A stretch of DNA of 10,786 bases from Thermoplasmatota archaeon (GCA_023475455.1 JAMCVR010000223.1:9238-20023), one strand, 5' to 3'. Shown: positions 1 through 6,716, counted from the stretch's first letter. Made by a program: numbers and translations. The notes: a model not told the origin generated them from the letters alone.

Positions 1-67
1 GGCGTTTCTTGATTACCTGCTGGGGCGGGGGGACGCTGCGCCGGCTGCGGTGGGCAAGAGGAAATAG
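1..67 (+). CDS. LysR-family transcriptional regulator, C-terminal end only (partial)
   Basis: The reading frame entering from the left edge (codons from base 2) ends at TAG 65-67 and encodes AFLDYLLGRGDAAPAAVGKR plus a final Lys. I identify it through the longer homologous fragment at 3161-3316, which carries the typical end of a LysR effector domain (LDVQGFPI, HWYAVYPAGRQLS, VVARAFLDYL). The two ends agree at about 54 of 67 bases, so they are homologous but not a recent duplicate. The rest of the gene, including the DNA-binding helix-turn-helix, would lie outside the window. The family assignment rests on the shared tail and is therefore indirect. Confidence 0.6.
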   Translation, partial: AFLDYLLGRGDAAPAAVGKRK

Positions 68-149
68 CGATCTGGAGTACGAGCAGTTGAACAAAGGGCG
101 TCGGCCGGCAGCCGCGCCCAATCCAGCTTCCGCTCCGCTTATTACTGCC

Positions 150-171
150 CTTGTGTCGAAAATCGCACAAG
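150..171. other. Hairpin downstream of lysR
   Basis: Bases 150-159 (CTTGTGTCGA) pair with 163-171 (TCGCACAAG) over 9 bp with one bulged T and an AAA loop. The run that follows is A-rich rather than T-rich, so it does not qualify as an intrinsic terminator on the plus strand. It lies 83 nt after the lysR stop and about 50 nt before the AbiE operator array. It could be a 3'-end structure or a protein site; its role is unknown. Apart from this I see no gene in 68-221. Confidence 0.35.
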
Positions 172-221
172 AAAAGAAAAATATCTAATAATCAATCCAC
201 TAGACGCGGCGACCGGCCTTT

Positions 222-317
222 TGTTCATAAAAATCCTTGTTCACGATACGTGAACATAATCATAACTTGAACAATCGTATATGTTCATCTATTCTTATGT
301 TCACGTAACGTGAAAAT
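222..317 (+). promoter_or_regulatory. Operator array of the AbiE-like operon (inverted repeats of TGTTCACG)
   Basis: Seen directly: a perfect 8-bp inverted repeat TGTTCACG-ATA-CGTGAACA at 238-256, a near-perfect copy TGTTCACG-TAA-CGTGAAAA at 298-316, and an outward-facing pair TGAACA (268-273) / TGTTCA (282-287) between them. A further half-site TGTTCA lies at 222-227. The block 222-257 recurs as 282-317 (25 of 36 positions identical), exactly 60 bp apart, with the half-sites kept in register. Studied AbiEi antitoxins repress their own operon by binding inverted repeats upstream, so this is the probable autoregulatory operator of the gene starting at 327. Both its position over the promoter and its symmetry support that. 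Binding by this particular protein is inferred. Confidence 0.75.
267..295 (+). promoter_or_regulatory. Candidate sigma70 promoter of the AbiE-like operon
   Basis: A -35-like TTGAAC (267-272) and a -10-like TATTCT (290-295) are separated by 17 bp. Transcription would start near 302, about 25 nt before the ATG at 327. The -35 box overlaps the TGAACA half-site and the downstream inverted repeat covers the start point, which is the geometry expected for repression by steric block. No strong Shine-Dalgarno precedes the ATG (only GAAAAG directly adjacent). Confidence 0.45.
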
Positions 318-326
318 CCCGAAAAG

Positions 327-2210
327 ATGAACATGGTCCATGGCCTACTACACATTCCCGGAGAAGCAGAACAGCTACTCGAACGAGCCGTAAAGGCATT
401 TCGCCTACTAACTGGTATCGAGGCACAAATCGGTCCATACCAACTTCAAGGGCTACTTGATACGGGAGCTGATGCCATAGTCGAATTTGAAAAAGGCACA
501 GCGCGCATCAAGTATGCCGCCGAGGTGAAGCTGATGACCGTAGATCGCTTCAAGATGCTGGAGGCTTGGCAAGACCTGGGTAAAAATTATCGAGAACCCC
601 GGATGCTGGTTGTGCCTTATATGACGGCCGAGATGGCAGAGCGCTGCGGGCTACTGAAAATTCCATTCCTCGATGCCGCCGGCAATGCCTATTTGGATGC
701 TCCCGGCTTGTTCGTGTGTATCGCCGGGCGAAAAAAGCCCGACCTCCCGGAATTGGCCGAAAAAGTTGCGCCACACCAGGCGTTTAAACCAACGGGGATG
801 CGAACCATCTTCGTGCTGTTGCTGAATCCAGCCCTCGCCGCAAAGAACTACCGGGATATTGCCAAGGCAGCAGGCGTTGCGCTGGGAACAGTAGGCTGGG
901 TATTGAAAGATCTGAACGCCAAGGGATATCTCCACGAAGTGTTGCAGGGTGAAAAGCGTTTGTATAACCCCGACCGTTTGATGCAGGAGTGGGTTGCTTT
1001 TTACCCCGTGAAGCTACGCCCGAAGCTGAATGCCCGTCGCTTTCGTGCCCCTCATCCCGATTGGTGGAAGAACATCGATCTCGCTGAATATCAAGCCCGC
1101 TGGGGCGGCGAGGTCGCGGCGGACAAGCTGACTGGCCTACTACACATTCCCGGAGAAGCAGAACAGCTACTCGAACGAGCCGTAAAGGCATTTCGCCTAC
1201 TAACTGGTATCGAGGCACAAATCGGTCCATACCAACTTCAAGGGCTACTTGATACGGGAGCTGATGCCATAGTCGAATTTGAAAAAGGCACAGCGCGCAT
1301 CAAGTATGCCGCCGAGGTGAAGCTGATGACCGTAGATCGCTTCAAGATGCTGGAGGCTTGGCAAGACCTGGGTAAAAATTATCGAGAACCCCGGATGCTG
1401 GTTGTGCCTTATATGACGGCCGAGATGGCAGAGCGCTGCGGGCTACTGAAAATTCCATTCCTCGATGCCGCCGGCAATGCCTATTTGGATGCTCCCGGCT
1501 TGTTCGTGTGTATCGCCGGGCGAAAAAAGCCCGACCTCCCGGAATTGGCCGAAAAAGTTGCGCCACACCAGGCGTTTAAACCAACGGGGATGCGAACCAT
1601 CTTCGTGCTGTTGCTGAATCCAGCCCTCGCCGCAAAGAACTACCGGGATATTGCCAAGGCAGCAGGCGTTGCGCTGGGAACAGTAGGCTGGGTATTGAAA
1701 GATCTGAACGCCAAGGGATATCTCCACGAAGTGTTGCAGGGTGAAAAGCGTTTGTATAACCCCGACCGTTTGATGCAGGAGTGGGTTGCTTTTTACCCCG
1801 TGAAGCTACGCCCGAAGCTGAATGCCCGTCGCTTTCGTGCCCCTCATCCCGATTGGTGGAAGAACATCGATCTCGCTGAATATCAAGCCCGCTGGGGCGG
1901 CGAGGTCGCGGCGGACAAGCTGACTGGATATTTAAAGCCAGCGACCTTCACCATTTACCTGCATGGCAAGCCCGACCGGCTGATCTTGGAGCAACGACTC
2001 AGACCCGATGTGAATGGGGAGGTCGAAGTGCTGGAAGCATTCTGGGACGCGGCTGAAGAAGCTGCCTGGCGAGGCGGGTATCCCAACGACACTGTTCCGC
2101 CCTTGCTCGCCTATGCCGACCTCATGGCAACCACGGACAGCAGGAATCTCGAAACCGCACGGATGATCCATGACCGTTATTTGGTCAACGCTGAAAATCA
2201 GGCCCGATAA
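327..2210 (+). CDS. AbiEi_2-family type IV TA antitoxin/regulator with internal duplication
   Basis: The first gene of an AbiE-like operon, presumably the antitoxin and autorepressor of the adjacent nucleotidyltransferase. In residues 1-269: an N-terminal domain with D49 and AEVK (E66, K68), resembling the PD-(D/E)XK nuclease fold; the family hallmark FLDAAGNAYL near 114-123; and a winged helix-turn-helix around 158-202 (YRDIAKAAGVALGTVGWVLK). Residues 270-533 repeat 6-269 exactly because 792 bp are tandemly duplicated in frame. Residues 534-627 are the single-copy C-terminus. Without the duplication the protein is 363 residues, the size I expect for the family. ATG 327 sits just after the operator array; ATG 333 is an alternative. 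The 3' end overlaps the next gene by 41 nt, suggesting coupled translation. The family call is firm. Whether the 627-residue form exists in the cell depends on the duplication being real, and nuclease activity is only a structural guess. Confidence 0.82.
   Translation: MNMVHGLLHIPGEAEQLLERAVKAFRLLTGIEAQIGPYQLQGLLDTGADAIVEFEKGTARIKYAAEVKLMTVDRFKMLEAWQDLGKNYREPRMLVVPYMTAEMAERCGLLKIPFLDAAGNAYLDAPGLFVCIAGRKKPDLPELAEKVAPHQAFKPTGMRTIFVLLLNPALAAKNYRDIAKAAGVALGTVGWVLKDLNAKGYLHEVLQGEKRLYNPDRLMQEWVAFYPVKLRPKLNARRFRAPHPDWWKNIDLAEYQARWGGEVAADKLTGLLHIPGEAEQLLERAVKAFRLLTGIEAQIGPYQLQGLLDTGADAIVEFEKGTARIKYAAEVKLMTVDRFKMLEAWQDLGKNYREPRMLVVPYMTAEMAERCGLLKIPFLDAAGNAYLDAPGLFVCIAGRKKPDLPELAEKVAPHQAFKPTGMRTIFVLLLNPALAAKNYRDIAKAAGVALGTVGWVLKDLNAKGYLHEVLQGEKRLYNPDRLMQEWVAFYPVKLRPKLNARRFRAPHPDWWKNIDLAEYQARWGGEVAADKLTGYLKPATFTIYLHGKPDRLILEQRLRPDVNGEVEVLEAFWDAAEEAAWRGGYPNDTVPPLLAYADLMATTDSRNLETARMIHDRYLVNAENQAR
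341..1927. repeat. Perfect in-frame tandem duplication, 792-bp unit
   Basis: Copy 1 is 341-1135 and copy 2 is 1133-1927, offset 792 bp, sharing TGG at 1133-1135. The bases just outside do not match (340 A versus 1132 C; 1136 C versus 1928 A), so the boundaries are sharp. The translated copies are identical and I saw no nucleotide difference. 792 is 264 codons, hence no frameshift. The 3-bp overlap is what a microhomology-joined duplication or a chimeric join would leave. Confidence 0.95.
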
Positions 2211-3060
2211 GCCGCTTGAGGCTACGCAGCTAGAGATCATGCGGCATGTGGATCAGGTGGCTCGCAGCCTCAACCTCCGCTACTTTGTGGCTGGAACGCT
2301 GGCCAGGGTCATCCTGCTGGAGCATGTGCACGGCCAAAGCCCCGGCCCGGCCACACGGGATGTCGATTTTGGGGTGACGGTAAAAGATTGGCCCACCTTC
2401 CAGTCCCTGAAAAATGGATTGATTGGGACAGGGGCATTTGAATCTGCTCCCGCGATACAAAGGCTGATCTACTTACGCAGCGGTCATCGATCCTGGATCG
2501 ATCTCGTGCCGTTCGGAGGTATTGAGCAAGATGGCAGGATGATCGCCTGGCCACCTGATCGGGCGATGGTCATGAACATAGCCGGATTCAGCGAGGCCGC
2601 TGATGCGGCTATCGAGGTCGAGATTGCTCCGGGTCTCACAATGGCGGTTGCTTCGCTCCCCTCGCTGGCCGTGCTGAAGCTCATCACCTGGTTTGACCGT
2701 TGGCCGGACAATCGGGGGAAAGACGCCCAGGACTTTTTCCACATCCTTTCAAGGTATGCAGAGGCTGGGAATATGGATCGCCTGTACGACACGGAACAGG
2801 CTCTGATGGCCCGGGCAGACTTCGATCCCGACCTGGCTGGCGCTGGCCTGATCGGCAGAGAGGCCGCACAACTCTGTCTGCCCGAAACAGCATCACTCAT
2901 CACCCAATTGTTTTCAGACAGCAAAGCGTTTGAGCGATTTACAGGCCACATCCTCAGTGAGGTGCATATGGATAATGATAGCGCCAGAGCCAAAAAGGTG
3001 AGGCACTATCTGTACCTGTTCATCACCTCATTCAATGAGGGCTTGCCCAAGCCACAATAA
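2170..3060 (+). CDS. AbiEii-class nucleotidyltransferase, probable toxin of the type IV TA pair
   Basis: A 296-residue protein with the layout of the AbiEii/AbiGii (DUF1814-like) nucleotidyltransferases. Motif I is FVAGTLAR (39-46; GT where GG/GS is commoner). The metal-binding pair is RDVDFGV (D64, D66). A third acidic residue sits in WIDLVPFG (D111). A helical segment has K170, W177 and KDAQDFFHIL (184-193). Such toxins transfer nucleotides to RNA or protein targets and slow growth; the substrate here is unknown. The gene overlaps the antitoxin gene by 41 nt, as expected for a TA operon. No strong ribosome-binding site precedes ATG 2170, so initiation is probably coupled. ATG 2238, just after the upstream stop, is an alternative that would keep all motifs. 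Nothing suggests inactivation. Confidence 0.8.
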   Translation: MTVIWSTLKIRPDKPLEATQLEIMRHVDQVARSLNLRYFVAGTLARVILLEHVHGQSPGPATRDVDFGVTVKDWPTFQSLKNGLIGTGAFESAPAIQRLIYLRSGHRSWIDLVPFGGIEQDGRMIAWPPDRAMVMNIAGFSEAADAAIEVEIAPGLTMAVASLPSLAVLKLITWFDRWPDNRGKDAQDFFHILSRYAEAGNMDRLYDTEQALMARADFDPDLAGAGLIGREAAQLCLPETASLITQLFSDSKAFERFTGHILSEVHMDNDSARAKKVRHYLYLFITSFNEGLPKPQ

Positions 3061-3122
3061 TGATATGAACCCCGACGATCTTCTCAATAGGAAGACAGCG
3101 GGCGCACAAGTCGGTCGGGGGT

Positions 3123-3138
3123 GGCCTTCGGCCTTTTT
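3123..3138 (+). terminator. Weak intrinsic terminator after the AbiE-like operon
   Basis: GGCC-TTC-GGCC (3123-3133) is followed by five T residues (3134-3138). The stem is only 4 bp, so the element is weak. It lies 63 nt after the nucleotidyltransferase stop, in the right orientation, and immediately before the lysR remnant. Confidence 0.45.
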
Positions 3139-3160
3139 ATTGCGATGCTGACCCCTTATC

Positions 3161-3316
3161 GCTGCGGTGCTCGACGTCCAGGGCTTCCCCATCCTGCGCC
3201 ACTGGTACGCCGTCTATCCGGCAGGCCGGCAGCTTTCGGTGGTGGCGCGGGCGTTTCTCGACTATCTGCTTGGGCGGGGGGAGGCGGCGCCTGCTGCGGG
3301 GGATAAAAAGAAATAA
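3161..3316 (+). pseudogene. LysR-family regulator remnant, last 51 codons
   Basis: The frame ending at TAA 3314-3316 encodes AAVLDVQGFPILRHWYAVYP and continues through GRQLSVVARAFLDYLLGRGE to a Lys-rich tail. This is the end of the effector-binding domain of LysR regulators. An in-frame stop at 3149-3151 and the absence of an upstream start or helix-turn-helix make it a fragment. Its end is about 80 percent identical to the lysR end at 1-67. It is GC-rich like the chromosomal genes to the right and unlike the AIPR gene that follows. It is most simply read as the displaced original 3' end of the lysR gene, or a leftover of the recombination that brought in the AbiE module. Confidence 0.75.
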
Positions 3317-3397
3317 GGAAATGACGGAGCGGCGTGCGAGCGGCACCTTAAGCTGTCGTATGATTTCGTTAACCACATAACAATCAGAGATTCATCA

Positions 3398-5092
3398 ATG
3401 CACAGAATCGTTAAAGCACACCTTGATAGTTTCGTGAAAAGCTTCGGGTTGGAGGCAGAAGATGAAGCTAACCAGTTCGAGAAGTTCGCCACGCATTGTG
3501 TGGTCGCTTCAAGGTTTAGCTCTTCGTTTGACATCGATGATGTGACGACCAGTGCCGCCGACGATGGCATCGATGGGGTAGCACTTGTAATTGATGAGGC
3601 AGTGTGTGCTTCCCTCGAAGATGCGCAGGCGACCTTTAATACCGCGCGTCGAAATCATGATGTAGACGTGATGTTCGTGCAGGGGAAGCGCTCCGAAAAC
3701 TTCGGCCTTGGTGATTTCCTGAAATTCAAGGAAGCCATTCTGAGGTTCTTCACTCAGACCCCCTATACAGTCGAAGATGAAGTCCTCCTGAACGCGCGGC
3801 AGATTTTCGACGTAGTACTCCAGGAAGTTCCTAAGGTGCGAAACGGGAAACCCTCTCTAACGGTTCGTTTCGTCACCACAGGACTGTACCGGCAGCCGCA
3901 CGCGCTCGAAACTGCCCTTACTGATTTCGTTACTCAACTCGACGAACTCGGTCTCTTTGCTGACACTGATGTCAAATTCATCGACCGCGATGAACTGACG
4001 GAGCTTTGGGTTGGCACCTACTCTGGCATCAATGCCAGTTTGGATCTGTTTAGCAACGCGGCGCTACCCGCTATCGCTGGGATTGATGAGGCGTACCTAG
4101 CCGTTGTAAAGGCAAGTGACTTCGTGAAGAACTTACTCGTGACCCCCGACGGCAATCTCCGGACGCAAGTCTTTGAAGAAAATGTTCGTTCATTCTTGGG
4201 GATGGACAACCCTGTCAACCAATCCATTGCCGCCACTCTCAATTCCGGTGCAGCAACCCGGTTCCCTGTCCTGAACAATGGCATCACCATCGTCAGTCCG
4301 GATATCAGGCTGCAGGGTAATACCTTACATCTTACGAACTTCCAAATCGTTAATGGATGCCAAACTTCGAACGTTCTGTACGAAAACCAAGAGCACTTGC
4401 AGGACATTATGGTCAACGTCAAGGTCGTAGAAACGCAGAACGAGGATGTGTTTTCCGAACTGGTACGTGCCACTAATAGCCAAAGTAAAGTCGAGGATAT
4501 CCAGTTCATTTCTCTTCGGCCGATCATCAAGCGCGTAGAACAGTTTTTCAACACTTACGAAGGCAACGAAGGCAGGCTTTATTTCGAGCGTCGTGATCGA
4601 CAGTATGTCGGCCTCGACATCCCCGCTACCCGCATTTACTCAGTGCACAGCGCTGCGAAATGCGTCACAGCAATGTACTGCGAGCGCCCAGATCTGTCAG
4701 CACGGTATCCGAAGCGGATGTATGAAGAACTTACTGAAACAATCTTCGCCGAGGACACGAAGGAACTCGTCTTCTACGCTGCATGCCTCACGATGTATAG
4801 GTTCACGTTGCTCGTGTCGAACAGCGTAATCCCACAAAACATGAAACGTTTCAAGTGGCACATGCTCCCGGTTGTCAGGGCACTTATATGTGGCAAAGGC
4901 GTTAAGCCCATAAACTCTAGGCAAGTGGAACAATCTGCGCAAAAAATAGTGGACGTTATGGCACAGCATGGTTCAGCCGCAACCGATATTTTTGCTAAGT
5001 TCGTGACAATCTGTCAGTCCTTGGGTGAAGTGACGGCGGACAGGCTGAAGCGGCAAGCAATCTTGGCCGAAATGCTGGCTCAAGTGCCTTGA
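3398..5092 (+). CDS. AIPR-family abortive phage infection protein
   Basis: A 564-residue protein of the AIPR family (Pfam PF10592), named after abortive phage resistance proteins. Hallmarks in order: FEENVRSFLG (259-268), NQSIAATLNSG (274-284), the core VLNNGITIV (291-299), FQIVNGCQTSN (315-325) and RATNSQSKVEDIQF (357-370). The N-terminus carries DDGIDG (55-60) and, about 35 residues on, VMFVQGKRS (91-99). That is the D...QxK layout of PD-(D/E)XK-type nucleases, so a nucleic-acid-cleaving effector is plausible but not shown. It stands alone: 81 nt after the lysR remnant and 27 nt before the GST gene. Its codon use is clearly less GC-rich than GST's, pointing to horizontal acquisition. Only a weak ribosome-binding site is seen, and a TATGAT box (3359-3364) lacks a good -35. 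Length is normal for the family and no key motif is broken. Confidence 0.88.
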   Translation: MHRIVKAHLDSFVKSFGLEAEDEANQFEKFATHCVVASRFSSSFDIDDVTTSAADDGIDGVALVIDEAVCASLEDAQATFNTARRNHDVDVMFVQGKRSENFGLGDFLKFKEAILRFFTQTPYTVEDEVLLNARQIFDVVLQEVPKVRNGKPSLTVRFVTTGLYRQPHALETALTDFVTQLDELGLFADTDVKFIDRDELTELWVGTYSGINASLDLFSNAALPAIAGIDEAYLAVVKASDFVKNLLVTPDGNLRTQVFEENVRSFLGMDNPVNQSIAATLNSGAATRFPVLNNGITIVSPDIRLQGNTLHLTNFQIVNGCQTSNVLYENQEHLQDIMVNVKVVETQNEDVFSELVRATNSQSKVEDIQFISLRPIIKRVEQFFNTYEGNEGRLYFERRDRQYVGLDIPATRIYSVHSAAKCVTAMYCERPDLSARYPKRMYEELTETIFAEDTKELVFYAACLTMYRFTLLVSNSVIPQNMKRFKWHMLPVVRALICGKGVKPINSRQVEQSAQKIVDVMAQHGSAATDIFAKFVTICQSLGEVTADRLKRQAILAEMLAQVP

Positions 5093-5119
5093 TGGGAAGG
5101 GGTTCGTATTCTCCCTACC

Positions 5120-5776
5120 ATGCCTCCCCTCATCCTCGTCATCGGCAACAAGAACTACTCGTCCTGGTCGCTGCGGCCCTGGCTGGTGCTGCGCCAGGCG
5201 GGCATTCCCTTTGCGGAGGTGCGCATTCCGCTGTACCTGCCCGAGTCGGCCGCGGAGCTGGCGGCGTGGTCGCCTTCGGGCAAGGTGCCGGCGCTGCATG
5301 ACGGCAACATCAAGGTGTGGGATTCGCTGGCGATCTGCGAATACCTGCACGAGCGCTTTCCCGAGCATGGCTTGTGGCCGGCCGATGCGGCGGCGCGGGC
5401 GGTGGCCCGCTCGGTGAGCGCGGAGATGCATGCGGGATTCGGCGCGTTGCGCGAGCACATGTCGATGAACATTCGCGCCCGCTATCCGGATTTGGGGCGC
5501 ACGCCGGAATGCCTGGCGGATATCGAACGCATCCTGGCGATCTGGACGGATTGCCGCGCGCGCTTTGGTGGCGGCGGCAATTTTCTGTTCGGGCACTTCG
5601 GCATTGCCGATGCGATGGTTGCGCCGGTGGTGCTGCGCTTTCAGACCTATGGCGTGACGCTGGAGGGCGCGGCGCGCGACTATGCCGACGCGGTGCTGGC
5701 GCTGCCCGCGCTGCAGGCGTGGGTGGCGAATGCGGTGGCGGAAACCGAGCGCATCGAAAAGTTTGAACGCGGCTAG
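5120..5776 (+). CDS. Glutathione S-transferase family protein
   Basis: A 218-residue cytosolic GST. The N-terminal thioredoxin-like domain shows YSSWSLRPWLVL (13-24), where one of the serines is the usual glutathione-activating residue of this bacterial subgroup. It also has SGKVPAL (53-59) with the cis-proline, and WDSLAICEYL (67-76) matching the glutathione-binding (E/D)S-x-AI motif. The helical C-terminal domain has the FLFGHFGIADAMVAPVVLRF region. It would conjugate or reduce electrophilic compounds with glutathione; the substrate is not predictable. GC content and codon use match the right half of the window, so this is probably the native right-hand neighbour of the defence insert. ATG 5120 gives the canonical N-terminus; the only purine-rich stretch upstream (GAAGGGG) is too far away to be decisive. 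Confidence 0.92.
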   Translation: MPPLILVIGNKNYSSWSLRPWLVLRQAGIPFAEVRIPLYLPESAAELAAWSPSGKVPALHDGNIKVWDSLAICEYLHERFPEHGLWPADAAARAVARSVSAEMHAGFGALREHMSMNIRARYPDLGRTPECLADIERILAIWTDCRARFGGGGNFLFGHFGIADAMVAPVVLRFQTYGVTLEGAARDYADAVLALPALQAWVANAVAETERIEKFERG

Positions 5777-5794
5777 AAGTTCGAACGCGACGAA
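5759..5794. repeat. Imperfect 18-bp tandem repeat across the GST stop codon
   Basis: AAGTTTGAACGCGGCTAG (5759-5776) is followed directly by AAGTTCGAACGCGACGAA (5777-5794), 13 of the first 15 positions identical. In the GST frame the units read KFERG-stop and KFERD. It looks like an old small slippage duplication at the gene end. Nothing suggests a regulatory role, and the rest of 5795-5905 shows no gene or terminator. Confidence 0.6.
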
Positions 5795-5905
5795 ATAAGC
5801 CGATCGGGCTGGCCTGGCCTGCAACGGACCGGGGATTATCTGAGGAAAGCGAAGTGCCGCCCAGGCACTATGATGAGCTTTCCGGCCATGTTTTATGGGG
5901 GACTC

Positions 5906-5959
5906 ATGAACCATTCTTCTTGCTGCGGGCACGCGCGCCTGCACCGGTTCGGCGACTGA
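5906..5959 (+). CDS. Possible 17-residue peptide upstream of the hypothetical gene
   Basis: ATG 5906 follows a GGGGGA purine run (5897-5902, only 3 nt spacing) and encodes MNHSSCCGHARLHRFGD, ending at TGA 5957-5959. The next gene starts 3 nt later in the same frame, and that gene has no ribosome-binding site of its own. It may be a leader peptide giving coupled translation, or the true N-terminus of the next gene interrupted by TGA. It may also be chance in an open GC-rich frame. Confidence 0.25.
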   Translation: MNHSSCCGHARLHRFGD

Positions 5960-5962
5960 ATC

Positions 5963-6235
5963 ATGACAGAGCCTGACGAAGTCGATCTGGCGCGGGCCAA
6001 GGTTGCCGTGGGGTCCCTGCTCGATGGGATGAAGCTTTCCGCCCACCTTTATGCCGTCGAGCCCAGGGAGGGAATGTGGGCGGTGATCGTGGAATGCGCC
6101 ACGGGGTCGGGCTGGCAGCGCGTAGAACTGCGGGCAGGACCTGAACTGCTGGCCGCGATCGATGGCGACGCAGAGGCCCAGGCGACCCTGGACGCCAAAT
6201 GGCGGGCGCATCTGGCCGACTGCAAGTACGACTGA
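5963..6235 (+). CDS. Small hypothetical protein, 90 residues
   Basis: I do not recognise a family. The product is acidic, soluble and without signal peptide or membrane segment. It has an amphipathic start (EVDLARAKVAVGSLLDGMKL), a central strand-rich part (MWAVIVECATGSGWQRVELR, where Trp and Val alternate) and a helical end (AEAQATLDAKWRAHLADCKY) with a single late Cys. The frame has the codon bias of the neighbouring chromosomal genes, which supports real coding. It converges with the DUF305 gene, whose stop is 10 nt away, with no obvious terminator between. The start at 5963 lacks a Shine-Dalgarno; coupling to the short upstream frame is possible. Confidence 0.6.
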   Translation: MTEPDEVDLARAKVAVGSLLDGMKLSAHLYAVEPREGMWAVIVECATGSGWQRVELRAGPELLAAIDGDAEAQATLDAKWRAHLADCKYD

Positions 6236-6245
6236 CGCACGAAAC

Positions 6246-6716
6246 TCAATCGCGCACCCCGCGCGTGCCATCCAGGGCTGGAAACCCGCCCGGATCGGCA
6301 TCCGGCGCGCGCCGCAGGATTTCCAGACGCGCCCGCATGGCGGCGATCCCGGTGGTTTGCGAGGCGATGATCTCCTCGGCCAGCTTGCGCGTCAGCGGAT
6401 CCCTGCCGTGGATCAACAGCAGGCGCGCCATGTCCACCGCGCCCTGATGGTGCGGAATCATCATGGCGAGGAAATCCACGTCCGCGTTGCCGGTGTAACC
6501 GGGGCGATGCATGTCGGCCATCATCTTCTGCATGTCCCGATCCATCTCGCGGATGAAGCCCTGGAACGGCGCCGGATAGCGCGCTGCGGCATCCTTACGC
6601 GCGGCCATGTCGTGGTGGAGGTGATCCGCCGCGCTGTTTTGCGTCACGCCGTTTTCAGACCAGGCGCCTGCCGGCAGCGCCAGAGCGAGTGCCGCGATGC
6701 ACGCAAGACGTTTCAT
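6246..6716 (-). CDS. DUF305 exported protein (native reading of the operon's last gene)
   Basis: A 156-residue protein with a Sec signal (MKRLACIAALALALPAGAWS) and a DUF305 domain. HHDM lies at 34-37, a Met-rich helix around 57-69, and the hallmark MIPHHQGAVDMARLL at 86-100. DUF305 proteins are periplasmic four-helix, ferritin-like proteins; some bind copper (CopM type), and the His/Met content here fits metal binding. The start at 6716 is supported by GAGG (6723-6726 on the complementary strand) with 6-nt spacing. That site overlaps the TGA (6725-6727) of the propeller gene, so translation is coupled. As the sequence stands, this frame is also reached in frame from the disrupted propeller gene, giving a long fusion. 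I take the separate 156-residue protein as the natural product. Confidence 0.8.
   Translation of the reverse strand: MKRLACIAALALALPAGAWSENGVTQNSAADHLHHDMAARKDAAARYPAPFQGFIREMDRDMQKMMADMHRPGYTGNADVDFLAMMIPHHQGAVDMARLLLIHGRDPLTRKLAEEIIASQTTGIAAMRARLEILRRAPDADPGGFPALDGTRGVRD

Noticed and set aside
341..1927. The repeat as a transposon or CRISPR-like element
   Set aside because: The unit is plain coding sequence of one gene, with no terminal inverted repeats, transposase, short repeats or spacers.
3359..3364. TATGAT as a promoter -10 box for the AIPR gene
   Set aside because: No acceptable -35 element lies 16-18 bp upstream, so I did not list it as a promoter.
3061..3397. A short plus-strand frame starting at 3121 as a gene
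   Set aside because: Its frame differs from the lysR remnant it overlaps, and its translation is low-complexity Gly/Arg/Pro; the remnant explains the sequence better.
1..5119. Integrase, tRNA attachment site or insertion sequence at the edges of the defence insert
   Set aside because: I looked for these on both strands and saw none; only the lysR end duplication marks a boundary.
5777..5959. The GST frame stays open for 61 codons after its stop, suggesting readthrough or a shortened protein
   Set aside because: The 218-residue GST already has normal family length, and the extension shows no domain; it is probably chance plus the small tandem repeat.
4973..6301. A 442-codon open frame on the minus strand
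   Set aside because: It runs antisense through the AIPR end, GST and the hypothetical gene. Its Arg/His/Pro-rich translation is typical of a shadow frame.
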